Source of the DNA: Actinomycetota bacterium
GTDB lineage: Bacteria > Actinomycetota > Acidimicrobiia > Acidimicrobiales > Aldehydirespiratoraceae
Length of the DNA: 47,605 nt
Assembly (NCBI GenBank): GCA_029979265.1
Contig: JAPOHW010000023.1
Location: 1 to 47,605 of the forward strand
Direction: 5' to 3'
The notes below the pieces were generated by a model that did not search any database, was not told where the DNA came from, and saw only the letters and a program-made list of their open reading frames with translations. Position 1 is the stretch's first letter, and every line of letters starts with the position of its first letter. Below, in pieces: positions 36,285 through 44,098 of the stretch. Both the position numbers and the translations under genes were made by a program.

Positions 36285-37814
36285 TCAGCCGGTGAACAAA
36301 CTCAGGTCGAGCGTGCCATCAGCCCGAATGCGCAGCGCATTCATGTCCTCACCAACGCCAACCCGAACTTCGAAGATCGCCACCGGCAGCAGCAGGCCTT
36401 CCTCGAGCAACAGGCGTTCGAGCGCGTTCACCAGTGCCGCCCGCTCGGCCGGGTCGGGCTCGGCCAGGATTGCGTCGACAAGCGCGGCACGGGCCTCGGC
36501 CTGGACACCGAACACATCGTCGGCACCGCCCGGGTCAGCCACGGCAAGCCCTGCACTCTGTGACCATCCGCCCCCGGCAGAGACCATCGGGAACACGGTC
36601 GCTTCGCCGTTCGCAACGGCAGCAGCAAAGTCTGGGGGTGCCAAGACGATCAGCGAGACTTCGATACCAGCGGCTTGCAGTTGGGCTGCGACTTCGACGC
36701 CGAGAGGCTCGAGCTCTCCTGCCGGGACATGAACCGTGACAGCTCCGGGCAGCGATGCGGGCGCAGCCTCGAGCGTTCCACTCACATCAAGGCTGCCGTT
36801 CGGCACAGTCCTTGCGAGCGATGCAGCCTGCAGCGCTGCGAGCGTGGCGAGCCGAGCGGCTGCGTCGTCGAATCGGACAGCGATGCCAACCCGAACGTCG
36901 AGTGGCTGTCGAAGCACGTCGCCGGGCACGTCGGCACCTGTGTCGTCGGAGGCCAGCACCGCGAAATCGACGCGGCCCGCAGCGAGTAGCGCTCCCCCGT
37001 TTCCGTCGCTGCGGACGAGTTCGATCCGATCGACCACCGCTGTTGGGTCAACAGCTTCGAGCCAGTTCGGGTCATCAGTCGCCCGGTAGGCCCCGGTGGT
37101 CCGAATCCTGCCATCGGCCGTCATCCCCGTCACTCCGTATCCCGGTGCTGCGAGAAGCTCCAGAATCGGCTCGTACGGTGCTGCGAGCGTAATCACCAAT
37201 GTCAGGTCGTCGACGGCGTCGAAGCCGGCAACCTCGCTGGCATCACCGGCTACGAAGTCGTTCCAACCGTCCACCACCCCCAGCGCAACAACAAGCTGAT
37301 CGAAGGGTCCCCGCTCGGCGAGTCGTTCGAAACTTGCCTTGACATCACCGGCCGTCAACGCTCCGCCGAGGCCGTCGGACGCCCCTTCGGGCAATACGAA
37401 CGTCCACTGCAACCGGTCGTCGGACACGAACCAACGCTCGACCAAGCCGGGCTTCGGCGTGCCATCTGCCGAAATAGCTGTCAGACCTTCGTGCAGAAGG
37501 CCGGCAACCAGTCGTGCACCCACCGATGCGGGTCCGGCATCAGCTGGATCGCCCGACCAATTCGTTCCGATCGCCAGCCGAATCGATCGTGTGGTGAGTT
37601 CCGGTCCGCCGTCGGGGGCACCGTCGTCGACAACCTCACCCGAGTCGCCGTCTCCGTCGGCGTCACCACCTCCGCCGGTATCTGCACCGGGGGAATCGGC
37701 AGCCTCGTCGGGCTCATCTCCACCCTGGAGCAAGTCCGTCGAACACCCAGCAGCGATCAACGACAGCGCAACGACCACGAGAAGTCGGCGCCAACCCATC
37801 GGACCGAAGCTCAC
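36285..37814 (-). CDS. ABC transporter substrate-binding lipoprotein, family 5
   Basis: A 509-residue exported solute-binding protein of the oligopeptide/nickel-binding type. The signal sequence ends in the lipobox AAGC (Cys24), followed by an acidic, Gly-rich linker (about 30-65). The family pattern is seen in 'LVAGLLHEGLTAISADGTPKPGL' (split over about 95-117), 'WTFVLPEGA' and 'LTAGDVKASFERL'. GTG at 37814 or ATG at 37799 could start it. No permease or ATPase genes adjoin, so it is an orphan binding protein or works with a transporter elsewhere. The gene follows secG with about 60 bases between. Confidence 0.82.
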   Translation of the reverse strand: MSFGPMGWRRLLVVVALSLIAAGCSTDLLQGGDEPDEAADSPGADTGGGGDADGDGDSGEVVDDGAPDGGPELTTRSIRLAIGTNWSGDPADAGPASVGARLVAGLLHEGLTAISADGTPKPGLVERWFVSDDRLQWTFVLPEGASDGLGGALTAGDVKASFERLAERGPFDQLVVALGVVDGWNDFVAGDASEVAGFDAVDDLTLVITLAAPYEPILELLAAPGYGVTGMTADGRIRTTGAYRATDDPNWLEAVDPTAVVDRIELVRSDGNGGALLAAGRVDFAVLASDDTGADVPGDVLRQPLDVRVGIAVRFDDAAARLATLAALQAASLARTVPNGSLDVSGTLEAAPASLPGAVTVHVPAGELEPLGVEVAAQLQAAGIEVSLIVLAPPDFAAAVANGEATVFPMVSAGGGWSQSAGLAVADPGGADDVFGVQAEARAALVDAILAEPDPAERAALVNALERLLLEEGLLLPVAIFEVRVGVGEDMNALRIRADGTLDLSLFTG

Positions 37815-37875
37815 GTCAGTTTCATCGGCCCCTGGCCGATGATCCGTAGCACGTTGCAAACCATGCGTGACGCGA

Positions 37876-38100
37876 TCAGAAGATCAGCCCGTAGGCGATC
37901 GAACTGAAGCCGAAGACCAACGCAGCGATGACGGTGATGCGATCCAGGTTTCGCTCGACCACGGTCGAACCGGCGGCTGCGGCTCCGGCACCACCACCGA
38001 ACATGTCGGAGAGCCCTCCGCCTTTTCCACTGTGCAGCAACACGAGGAAGACGAGGGCAAGTGCCGACAGGATGTGCAAGGGAGCGACAAGCCAGATCAC
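37876..38100 (-). CDS. secG: Protein translocase subunit SecG
   Basis: A 74-residue membrane protein with two hydrophobic helices (about 3-22 and 53-73) separated by a Gly- and Ala-rich loop containing GKGGGLSDMFGGG, the classic SecG motif. It is an accessory subunit of the SecYEG channel. It follows tpiA by 45 bases on the same strand, the usual actinobacterial order. Confidence 0.93.
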   Translation of the reverse strand: MIWLVAPLHILSALALVFLVLLHSGKGGGLSDMFGGGAGAAAAGSTVVERNLDRITVIAALVFGFSSIAYGLIF

Positions 38101-38145
38101 GTTCCGAAGGCTACCAACGCCGACGGTCCCTCCGGCAACGCAATG

Positions 38146-38931
38146 TCAGGGCTGATAGAGCCGATACTTCACAATGCGGGCGAAATCGTCGGCATCGAGA
38201 CTGGCGCCCCCGACGAGCACTCCATCGATATCGGGCTGCGCCATCACCTCCGGCGTATTCCCAGGCTTGACAGATCCGCCGTACTGAATCCGAACAGAGG
38301 CAGCCGGGCCGTCTCCAAAGGCCTCTGCGACGCGGGAACGGACATGACGACACATCTGCTGCGCGTCCGCCGGTGTGGCGGTCTCACCCGTACCGATCGC
38401 CCAAATCGGTTCATACGCAATCACGAGATCGGCAACGGCAGCCGCTGCCAAACCGGCGAGGCTACCCGTCAACTGCTCGGCAACCCGGAGCTCAGCCCGA
38501 CCACTCACCCGCTCGTCGAGCGTCTCCCCCACGCATACGATGGGAGTCATCCCGGCCCCGAGGACCGCCCGAGCCTTGGCGTTCACATCGGCGTCGGTTT
38601 CACCGAAGAGCGCACGACGCTCCGAGTGCCCGACGATCACATACGAGACATCCAACTTGGCCAGCATCGGGGCAGACACCTCCCCGGTGAACGCCCCGCG
38701 CTCGGCTTCATGGGTGGTCTGTGCGCCGAGCGCAATCGGAACCTGATCGGCCTGCAGGACCGTCTGCACCGATCGGAGATCGGTGAACGGCGGATGCACC
38801 GAGACATCAGCAACGGCGTAGTCATCGCGCTCGATGGCATAGGCAAGCTTCTGCACCAACTGGATCGCTTCCAGATGGTTGTGGTTCATCTTCCAGTTGC
38901 CGCTGATCAGCGGCCGTCGTTCAGCCGACAT
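38146..38931 (-). CDS. tpiA: Triosephosphate isomerase
   Basis: A 261-residue glycolytic TIM-barrel enzyme that interconverts dihydroxyacetone phosphate and glyceraldehyde 3-phosphate. Catalytic residues are all visible: Lys in GNWKMN, His in VGHSERR and Glu in AYEPIWAIGTG; the phosphate-binding YGGSVKPGN and GVLVGGASL are intact. The ATG at 38931 lies inside the end of pgk (11-base overlap), so its translation is probably coupled to pgk. This matters because pgk has an internal stop. Confidence 0.96.
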   Translation of the reverse strand: MSAERRPLISGNWKMNHNHLEAIQLVQKLAYAIERDDYAVADVSVHPPFTDLRSVQTVLQADQVPIALGAQTTHEAERGAFTGEVSAPMLAKLDVSYVIVGHSERRALFGETDADVNAKARAVLGAGMTPIVCVGETLDERVSGRAELRVAEQLTGSLAGLAAAAVADLVIAYEPIWAIGTGETATPADAQQMCRHVRSRVAEAFGDGPAASVRIQYGGSVKPGNTPEVMAQPDIDGVLVGGASLDADDFARIVKYRLYQP

Positions 38932-40051
38932 TGGGGGCTCCTCTCAAGGCAGCGAGTCCGGGCAGGTCACCCTTCTCGATCAGTTCGAGAGACGCACCAC
39001 CACCGGTGGACACATGATCCATATCGCGATCGACCTTGAACTGTTTGGCAGCCGCGGCACTGTCGCCGCCGCCGACGATGGTGAACGCACGGGCATGGGC
39101 AAGCGCTTCAGCAACAGCACCGGTGCCCCCGGAAAATCGGGGATCTTCGAACACGCCCATCGGTCCATTCCACAGCACCGTCCCGGCGTCGTGAATGATG
39201 TCTCCGAACTGGGCTGCCGAACCCGGACCGATGTCGACACCGGTCCAGCCATCGGGAACCTAGACCCCGATCTGTCGGATCTCACCACCCGCCTCGGGTT
39301 CGAACAACTTGCCCCCTGGCCCCATCGCAGTGAGATCGTACGGCAGATGAATCGGCTTCGGCCCTGCGAGCAACGCTCGGCACGTGTCGAGCATGTCGTC
39401 CTCACAAAGACTCGAGCCGACCGAGTGACCCTGTGCCTTCAAGAACGTGAAACACATGCCCCCGCCGACGATCAACGAATCGACCGTGTCGAGCAGTGAC
39501 TCGATCACGGCGAGTTTGTCGCTGACCTTGGAACCACCCATGATCGCCACGAAGGGACGACGCGGACTCGTCATCAAGTTGCCAAGGACCTCCACCTCTC
39601 GGTGCAGGAGGCGGCCGGCGGCCGACGGAAGAAACTTCGGCGGCCCCACGATCGATGCATGAGCCCGATGCGAGGCACCGAATGCATCGTTCACATAGGC
39701 ATCGTGGCCCTGGATCAACTGCTGCACGAAGGCCGGATCATTGGCGGTCTCGCCTGGATCGAAGCGCAGATTTTCGAGCAACTCCACCTCGGGGACAACT
39801 TCGGCGAGCCACGCTCGGATCGGAGCAACATCGAATGCCGGATCGGGTACGCCCTGCGGACGGCCGAGATGGGTGCACACCGTGACCGATGCGCCGGCCC
39901 CAAGCAGGTGGCGCAGCGTTGGCAACGCCGCCCGGATCCGAAGGTCGTCGGTGATCTCGCCGTTCGAGATGGGGACGTTGAAGTCGGCCCGAACCAGAAC
40001 CGACAAGCCATCGACATCGCCAAGGTCTTCCAGACTCGGAACGTTGCTCAT
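38921..40051 (-). pseudogene. pgk: Phosphoglycerate kinase interrupted by an in-frame TAG
   Basis: The frame from the ATG at 40051 to the TGA at 38921 spells a near-complete phosphoglycerate kinase (377 codons): RADFNVPI, the substrate-binding HLGRPQG, MGGSKVSDK, then GWTGVDIGPGS, WNGPMGVFE and the nucleotide loop GGGDSAAA. Codon 264 is TAG, between 'GEIRQIGV' and 'VPDGWTGVD'. There is no frameshift, and both sides are well conserved. A protein ending there would lack the ADP/ATP site and should be inactive. A one-base change from GAG, CAG or another codon would cause this. It may be a sequencing error, a recent mutation or a suppressed stop; the functional gene is essential in most bacteria. 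Confidence 0.85.
39260..39262 (-). other. pgk: Internal amber codon in pgk
   Basis: CTA on the plus strand is a TAG at codon 264 of pgk on the minus strand. It is the only stop inside that frame; the sequence resumes in the same frame with conserved kinase residues at the next codon. Confidence 0.9.
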
Positions 40052-40097
40052 CGCTCTGTGGTAGCAGTCCGGCCGGGGGTGATGGTTGTCCGGCACG

Positions 40098-40112
40098 GTT
40101 TTGTGACAAAAC
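40098..40112. promoter_or_regulatory. Palindrome upstream of pgk
   Basis: GTTTTGT and ACAAAAC flank a single base, forming a perfect 15-base inverted repeat in the 119-base gap between yvcK and pgk, 47 bases upstream of the pgk ATG. It is AT-rich in high-GC surroundings and is suitable as an operator for a dimeric regulator of the pgk-tpiA-secG transcript. No regulator gene is adjacent. Confidence 0.45.
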
Positions 40113-40170
40113 AAGCACAGCCGTTGCGGGTAGCACGGACCACGATGACGCTCTCCGGGGAGTTGGGGAA

Positions 40171-41034
40171 TCAGCCCGCTGCGAGGATGGACGCAAGCGC
40201 CGCACCAAGCTTTTGCGGGTCGTGCACATCGGGGTCTTCACCCGTCAGTTCGAACGTCTGGACCCTATCCAGCCACGTGTCGGGCACCACAGCCGATCGG
40301 TCGCCTATGACAACATCGGGCACGACGCCATGGCGCACGACCGCGTCGATATGGTCGCAAAGGTCGTAGCCGTCGGTCTCCGACGCCTCGTCGGCGAGGT
40401 TGGCAACGTAGATCACGGTGGCCTTCGTCGCCTCGATCGCTGCGGCAACACCGGGAACGACCGGCGCCAACACGCTGGTGTAGAGCGAACCGGGGCCGAC
40501 GATCACCGCATCGGCCGCAATGATCGACTCGACCACCGCTGCCGGGACAACCGGGTTCGCCGGCAGATACCGGATCGAGTCGATGGCCCGGCTCTCGCTC
40601 ACAGCCACCTGCCCCTTCACCGTGCCGCGCGAGGTGGCTGCGATCAGGTCGACTGGCTCAGCCGTTGCCGGCAACACTCGCCCGCGAGCCCCCACCATCT
40701 CCACAAGCGTGTCCATCACGACAACCGGATCGGCCTCGAGCTCGAGCATCGCTGCGAGCAGCACGTTGCCGGCCGGATGACCGGCGAGCACTCCGGTATC
40801 GAACCGGTGCTCCAGCGCATCGCTGGCCAGTCCGGGCGGGGCCAGCGCGGCCAGGCACCGTCGCATGTCGCCGGGCGCCACGATCGCGAGATCGCGCCGA
40901 AGCCTCCCGCTCGAACCACCGTCGTCGGCGACCGACACCACGGCGGTCAGGGCAGCGCAGCGATCGACCAGCGCCTCCAACACCGCCGACAAGCCATGCC
41001 CACCGCCGATTGCGACCACTGCAGGTTCGGTCAC
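40171..41034 (-). CDS. yvcK: YvcK/CofD-like gluconeogenesis factor
   Basis: A 287-residue protein of the YvcK family, a nucleotide-sugar-binding relative of CofD needed for growth on gluconeogenic carbon sources and for cell-wall homeostasis. It begins 'AVVAIGGGHGLSAVLEAL' with the family's Gly-rich loop and contains VADDGGSSGRLR, AGHPAGN and VGPGSLYTSVLA. The GTG at 41034 overlaps the stop of rapZ by four bases (GTGA). whiA and gap, which normally follow in actinobacteria, are absent here. Confidence 0.92.
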   Translation of the reverse strand: MTEPAVVAIGGGHGLSAVLEALVDRCAALTAVVSVADDGGSSGRLRRDLAIVAPGDMRRCLAALAPPGLASDALEHRFDTGVLAGHPAGNVLLAAMLELEADPVVVMDTLVEMVGARGRVLPATAEPVDLIAATSRGTVKGQVAVSESRAIDSIRYLPANPVVPAAVVESIIAADAVIVGPGSLYTSVLAPVVPGVAAAIEATKATVIYVANLADEASETDGYDLCDHIDAVVRHGVVPDVVIGDRSAVVPDTWLDRVQTFELTGEDPDVHDPQKLGAALASILAAG

Positions 41035-41894
41035 CTGTCGATATCTCGATGCACGATCGCCGGGGCGTGCCCGAGTCGGTCGAGCGTCTGCGCCATCCGC
41101 TCGGCGATCGCCACAGAACGGTGCCGCCCTCCCGTGCATCCGAACGCAACCGTGAGATACGACTTTCCCTCCTGCACGTAGCAGGGAAGGATCAAGGCAA
41201 GAAGCCGTTCGAGCCGGGCAAGGAACGCTCCTGTCACCGGCTGCTCGAGCACATAGTCGGCGACGGCAGCATCGAGGCCGGTCTGGGGCCGCAGCTCTTC
41301 GACCCAGTGCGGGTTCGGAAGGAAGCGACAATCGAAGACGAGGTCGACGTCGAGCGGAAGTCCGTACTTGTAGCCGAACGACGTCACCGTCGTGCGCATC
41401 GCAGTCTCACTGCCGATCGAACCGAAGGCCTCGAGCATTCGACCACGCAACTGATGGACGTTCAGCTCGGTGGTGTCGATCAACAGATCGGCTTCCGCCC
41501 GCAGGGGCTCGAGCGCCAACCGCTCAGCCTCGATGACATCGGTGAGGGTGTCACCAGACCGTGCATCGACATCGAACGGGTGTCGTCGGCGGGTCGATTC
41601 GTAGCGACGGACCAAGACCTCCGTCGACGCATCGAGGAACACCAGCTGGAGCCGGTCGACCTGGTGGCGAAGCCCGCCGATGAGGGGTACGACTTCGTCG
41701 TGGTAGCGCCCCGAACCGACCACCAGGGCCAGTCGGTCGCCGCCACTGCCCGAGCCGTCGGCCAGCTCGGCCACCTTCGGGATGAGCTGTGGCGGAAGAT
41801 TGTCCATCACGAACCATCCGAGGTCCTCGAGATTGTCGGCCGCCACACTTCGACCCGCCCCCGACATCCCTGCGATCACTACAACTTCGCTCAC
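41031..41894 (-). CDS. rapZ: RNase adapter/nucleotide-binding protein RapZ
   Basis: A 287-residue RapZ (YvcJ) family protein. The P-loop is GMSGAGRS, with Arg in place of Lys as in other actinobacteria. 'LEDLGWFVMDNLPPQL' and 'SFGYKYGLPLDVDLVFDCRFLPNPHW' (in two stretches, about 20-35 and 165-190) and CTGGRHRSV are hallmark segments. In Escherichia coli it guides RNase E to a small RNA that controls GlmS; in Gram-positives the role is less clear. The GTG at 41894 overlaps the stop of the methyltransferase gene (GTGA), so the three genes appear coupled. Confidence 0.93.
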   Translation of the reverse strand: MSEVVVIAGMSGAGRSVAADNLEDLGWFVMDNLPPQLIPKVAELADGSGSGGDRLALVVGSGRYHDEVVPLIGGLRHQVDRLQLVFLDASTEVLVRRYESTRRRHPFDVDARSGDTLTDVIEAERLALEPLRAEADLLIDTTELNVHQLRGRMLEAFGSIGSETAMRTTVTSFGYKYGLPLDVDLVFDCRFLPNPHWVEELRPQTGLDAAVADYVLEQPVTGAFLARLERLLALILPCYVQEGKSYLTVAFGCTGGRHRSVAIAERMAQTLDRLGHAPAIVHRDIDR

Positions 41895-42640
41895 GTCGAG
41901 CCCGATCGTAGTGTCGGTTTCTCTGCCACCAGAAGCAGCAAACGCGGCGTGGTCTGCACCACGTCGTGCTCGTACTCCCCCGCTTTCGCAATGAAACCAG
42001 GGGGAGGAGCTGGTTCCTCCATGCGAACCAACTGCAAACCCGCGTCGACCAACCCGTTCACGTATCGACCGAGCGGCCGGTGCACGAACCGAACGTGGAC
42101 ATCTTTTTGGACTTCCTCGACCGTCACCGCCTCCCGCAGGTACGGCCCGATCCGCCAGTAGGTCTCGGGTGGGTCGATCATGTGATCGATGATCATGCCG
42201 CTGTGCGGGGTCTGCAGCAGCGGGTGATTCAGGAAAAACAGCAGCCGCCCCCCGGGGCGCAGCACCCGAGCAACCTCGGCGAGCGAGGCCTCGAAGGCAT
42301 CGACATGTTCGAAGACGAGGCACACGATCACCGCATCGAACGATCGATCGAGAATCGGGAGCAGATCACATGTCGCCTGCACATAGGACGGCCCCCCTCC
42401 TCGCGTTGCCGCGACCTCGATCTGTGCTGCCGTCGGATCGAGACCGACGACGATCGACCCGCCGGCGGCTGCGGCGCGAGCCACCTGTCCTTCACCGGTG
42501 CCGATGTCAAGCACATCTCGGCGACCCCCGAGGTACTCGAGTGCAAGCGGGATGATCTGCTCGACGTATTCCGGGTCGACACCGTCGGTGAACTCCCGCT
42601 GCCACCAGTCGGCGTGGTCGTCCCAATGCGGTTCACTCAT
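41891..42640 (-). CDS. Class I SAM-dependent methyltransferase
   Basis: A 249-residue methyltransferase. The SAM-binding motif I is VLDIGTGEGQVA (about 43-54), the acidic loop is VGLDPTAAQ, and 'EVARVLRPGGRLLFFLNHP' is the usual post-motif strand. The methyl acceptor is unknown: small molecule, lipid and protein substrates are all possible. The coupling to rapZ by a four-base overlap suggests co-expression with rapZ and yvcK; I know of no established role for a methyltransferase at this place. Confidence 0.88.
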   Translation of the reverse strand: MSEPHWDDHADWWQREFTDGVDPEYVEQIIPLALEYLGGRRDVLDIGTGEGQVARAAAAGGSIVVGLDPTAAQIEVAATRGGGPSYVQATCDLLPILDRSFDAVIVCLVFEHVDAFEASLAEVARVLRPGGRLLFFLNHPLLQTPHSGMIIDHMIDPPETYWRIGPYLREAVTVEEVQKDVHVRFVHRPLGRYVNGLVDAGLQLVRMEEPAPPPGFIAKAGEYEHDVVQTTPRLLLLVAEKPTLRSGST

Positions 42641-42688
42641 GGTGCAACAATGCCGGGTGAACGCTCGGTTGCGACGAAACCACCGAGA

Positions 42689-44014
42689 TCAGTCGTCGAT
42701 CGTGACACGTACGACGGACCGCTCGCCCTGCATGGCGATCCAGAGTGAGCCAGCGCCGACCGCCATCCCTGTCGGACCGCCCCGACTGCTGCTGCCGAGC
42801 GGTGTGCGGCTGAGGACCGCTCCGGTCACGAGATCGAGCTGGACGAGTTCGCCAGCGGCGGTGAGCGACACCCACAGATCGTTTCGGTACACCGCGCTCG
42901 CAGTCGGCTCGCCACTGACGAGGAACGACGAACCAACCACGTTCGTCTCCATGTCGACACCAACGACGGTCTGTTCGATGTTGTTGGTGACCCACAAAAT
43001 GCCGCCATCGCCTTCGAGATCGACCGGACCGGCACCGACCGTGACACGCTCCACGACGACGAACATCTCGGCATCGACCTTCACGACTTCACCGGTGTCG
43101 ACCAGCCCGATCCAGATCCACCGTTCGTCGCCGGAAATCCACACATCACCCGGAGTCCCGGGCACCTCGACCCTGTCGAGAATCTGACCACTTGCAGGAT
43201 CTAGTCGGGCAACGAACCGTTCGTCGGATGAGGCGACCACCAAGGTGTCACCGAGCTTGGCGACGCCGTCCGGCCCTGGAAATTCGAAAACGCTGACCAC
43301 CGCATTCGCCACCGCGTCGACACGCACGATCTGATCGTCGTTGCGATTGGTGATCCAGACCGCGGACGGCGTGCGCATGACTCGTGTTGCCCCGTTCGCC
43401 GCCTGGGTCGCAGCAACGACGGCGTTGGTGGCAGGGTCGATGGCGGCATACCCACCAAACGGTCCGATCACCGCCAGTCCCTGGTTTCCCAGACTGACGA
43501 AACGAGCGTCGGCGGGGACAATGATGCGTCGAATCGCAGTACCAGCGATTGCAGGTGGTTTCGCACTGGCAAGTTCTGCCTCGAGTTCGCCGATACGGCG
43601 CTCGAGCGCACCAAAATCGTCCTCGGTTCCACCGGCGTCGGTCCCAGCAGCCGTCGAGTCGGCCTCGGCTGCCGCGGGCCCGCCGTCACCAGGGAGGCCT
43701 GACGTTGCGTCACCGCCGCCGCCAGAACGCCAGAGGAAGAACATCGCAACGATCACGACACCGGCAACGCCGATGCGGACGTTTTTCGGCACCGTCACCG
43801 TCGACCCGATGGCCGGTGGTTCATCGTCGTCGAACACCAGTTGGCCAACCTCTGCATCGGCCTCCCACGACCCGTCGGTACGCCACTCGCCGCCTGCCTC
43901 CACTCCTTCAGATCGCGTGGTGTCCGCGATCCCAGGTGACCGAAAACCGTCGGCGACGGTGGCCAACGATTCGTCTGACGCTGTGTCGTGTGCGTCTTGC
44001 TGTTCTGGCGGCAT
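42689..44014 (-). CDS. Membrane-anchored beta-propeller protein
   Basis: A protein of about 441 residues. An acidic, hydrophilic N-terminus of 75 residues is followed by a single membrane helix (about 80-98, VRIGVAGVVIVAMFFLW), a Gly/Ala linker, a short coiled coil (about 135-155, ALERRIGELEAELASAK) and a C-terminal propeller of roughly six NHL/YVTN-type blades ('GLAVIGPFGGYAAIDPATN', 'WIGLVDTGEVVKVDAE'). The propeller should lie outside the membrane. ATG 44014 and GTG 44023 or 44026 are all possible starts. It sits between uvrC and the methyltransferase; function unknown. Confidence 0.75.
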   Translation of the reverse strand: MPPEQQDAHDTASDESLATVADGFRSPGIADTTRSEGVEAGGEWRTDGSWEADAEVGQLVFDDDEPPAIGSTVTVPKNVRIGVAGVVIVAMFFLWRSGGGGDATSGLPGDGGPAAAEADSTAAGTDAGGTEDDFGALERRIGELEAELASAKPPAIAGTAIRRIIVPADARFVSLGNQGLAVIGPFGGYAAIDPATNAVVAATQAANGATRVMRTPSAVWITNRNDDQIVRVDAVANAVVSVFEFPGPDGVAKLGDTLVVASSDERFVARLDPASGQILDRVEVPGTPGDVWISGDERWIWIGLVDTGEVVKVDAEMFVVVERVTVGAGPVDLEGDGGILWVTNNIEQTVVGVDMETNVVGSSFLVSGEPTASAVYRNDLWVSLTAAGELVQLDLVTGAVLSRTPLGSSSRGGPTGMAVGAGSLWIAMQGERSVVRVTIDD

Positions 44015-44098
44015 GCCGGTCACCACACCTTCTCGCTCCCCCGAACGATCCTGCGAGCGTAGGACCCGCCGAGACGCTCACCGAGGACGCTACGTCGA

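Noticed and set aside
35866..36732. Plus-strand open frame across tRNA-Leu with 'SEGGLEPPRPNGHWHLKPARL'
   Set aside because: This is the well-known spurious translation of the antisense of a leucine tRNA gene and continues antisense to the solute-binding protein.
39260..39262. Pyrrolysine or other programmed recoding of the pgk TAG
   Set aside because: No recoding tRNA or synthetase gene is in the window, phosphoglycerate kinase has no need for a special residue here, and a one-base change explains the site more simply.
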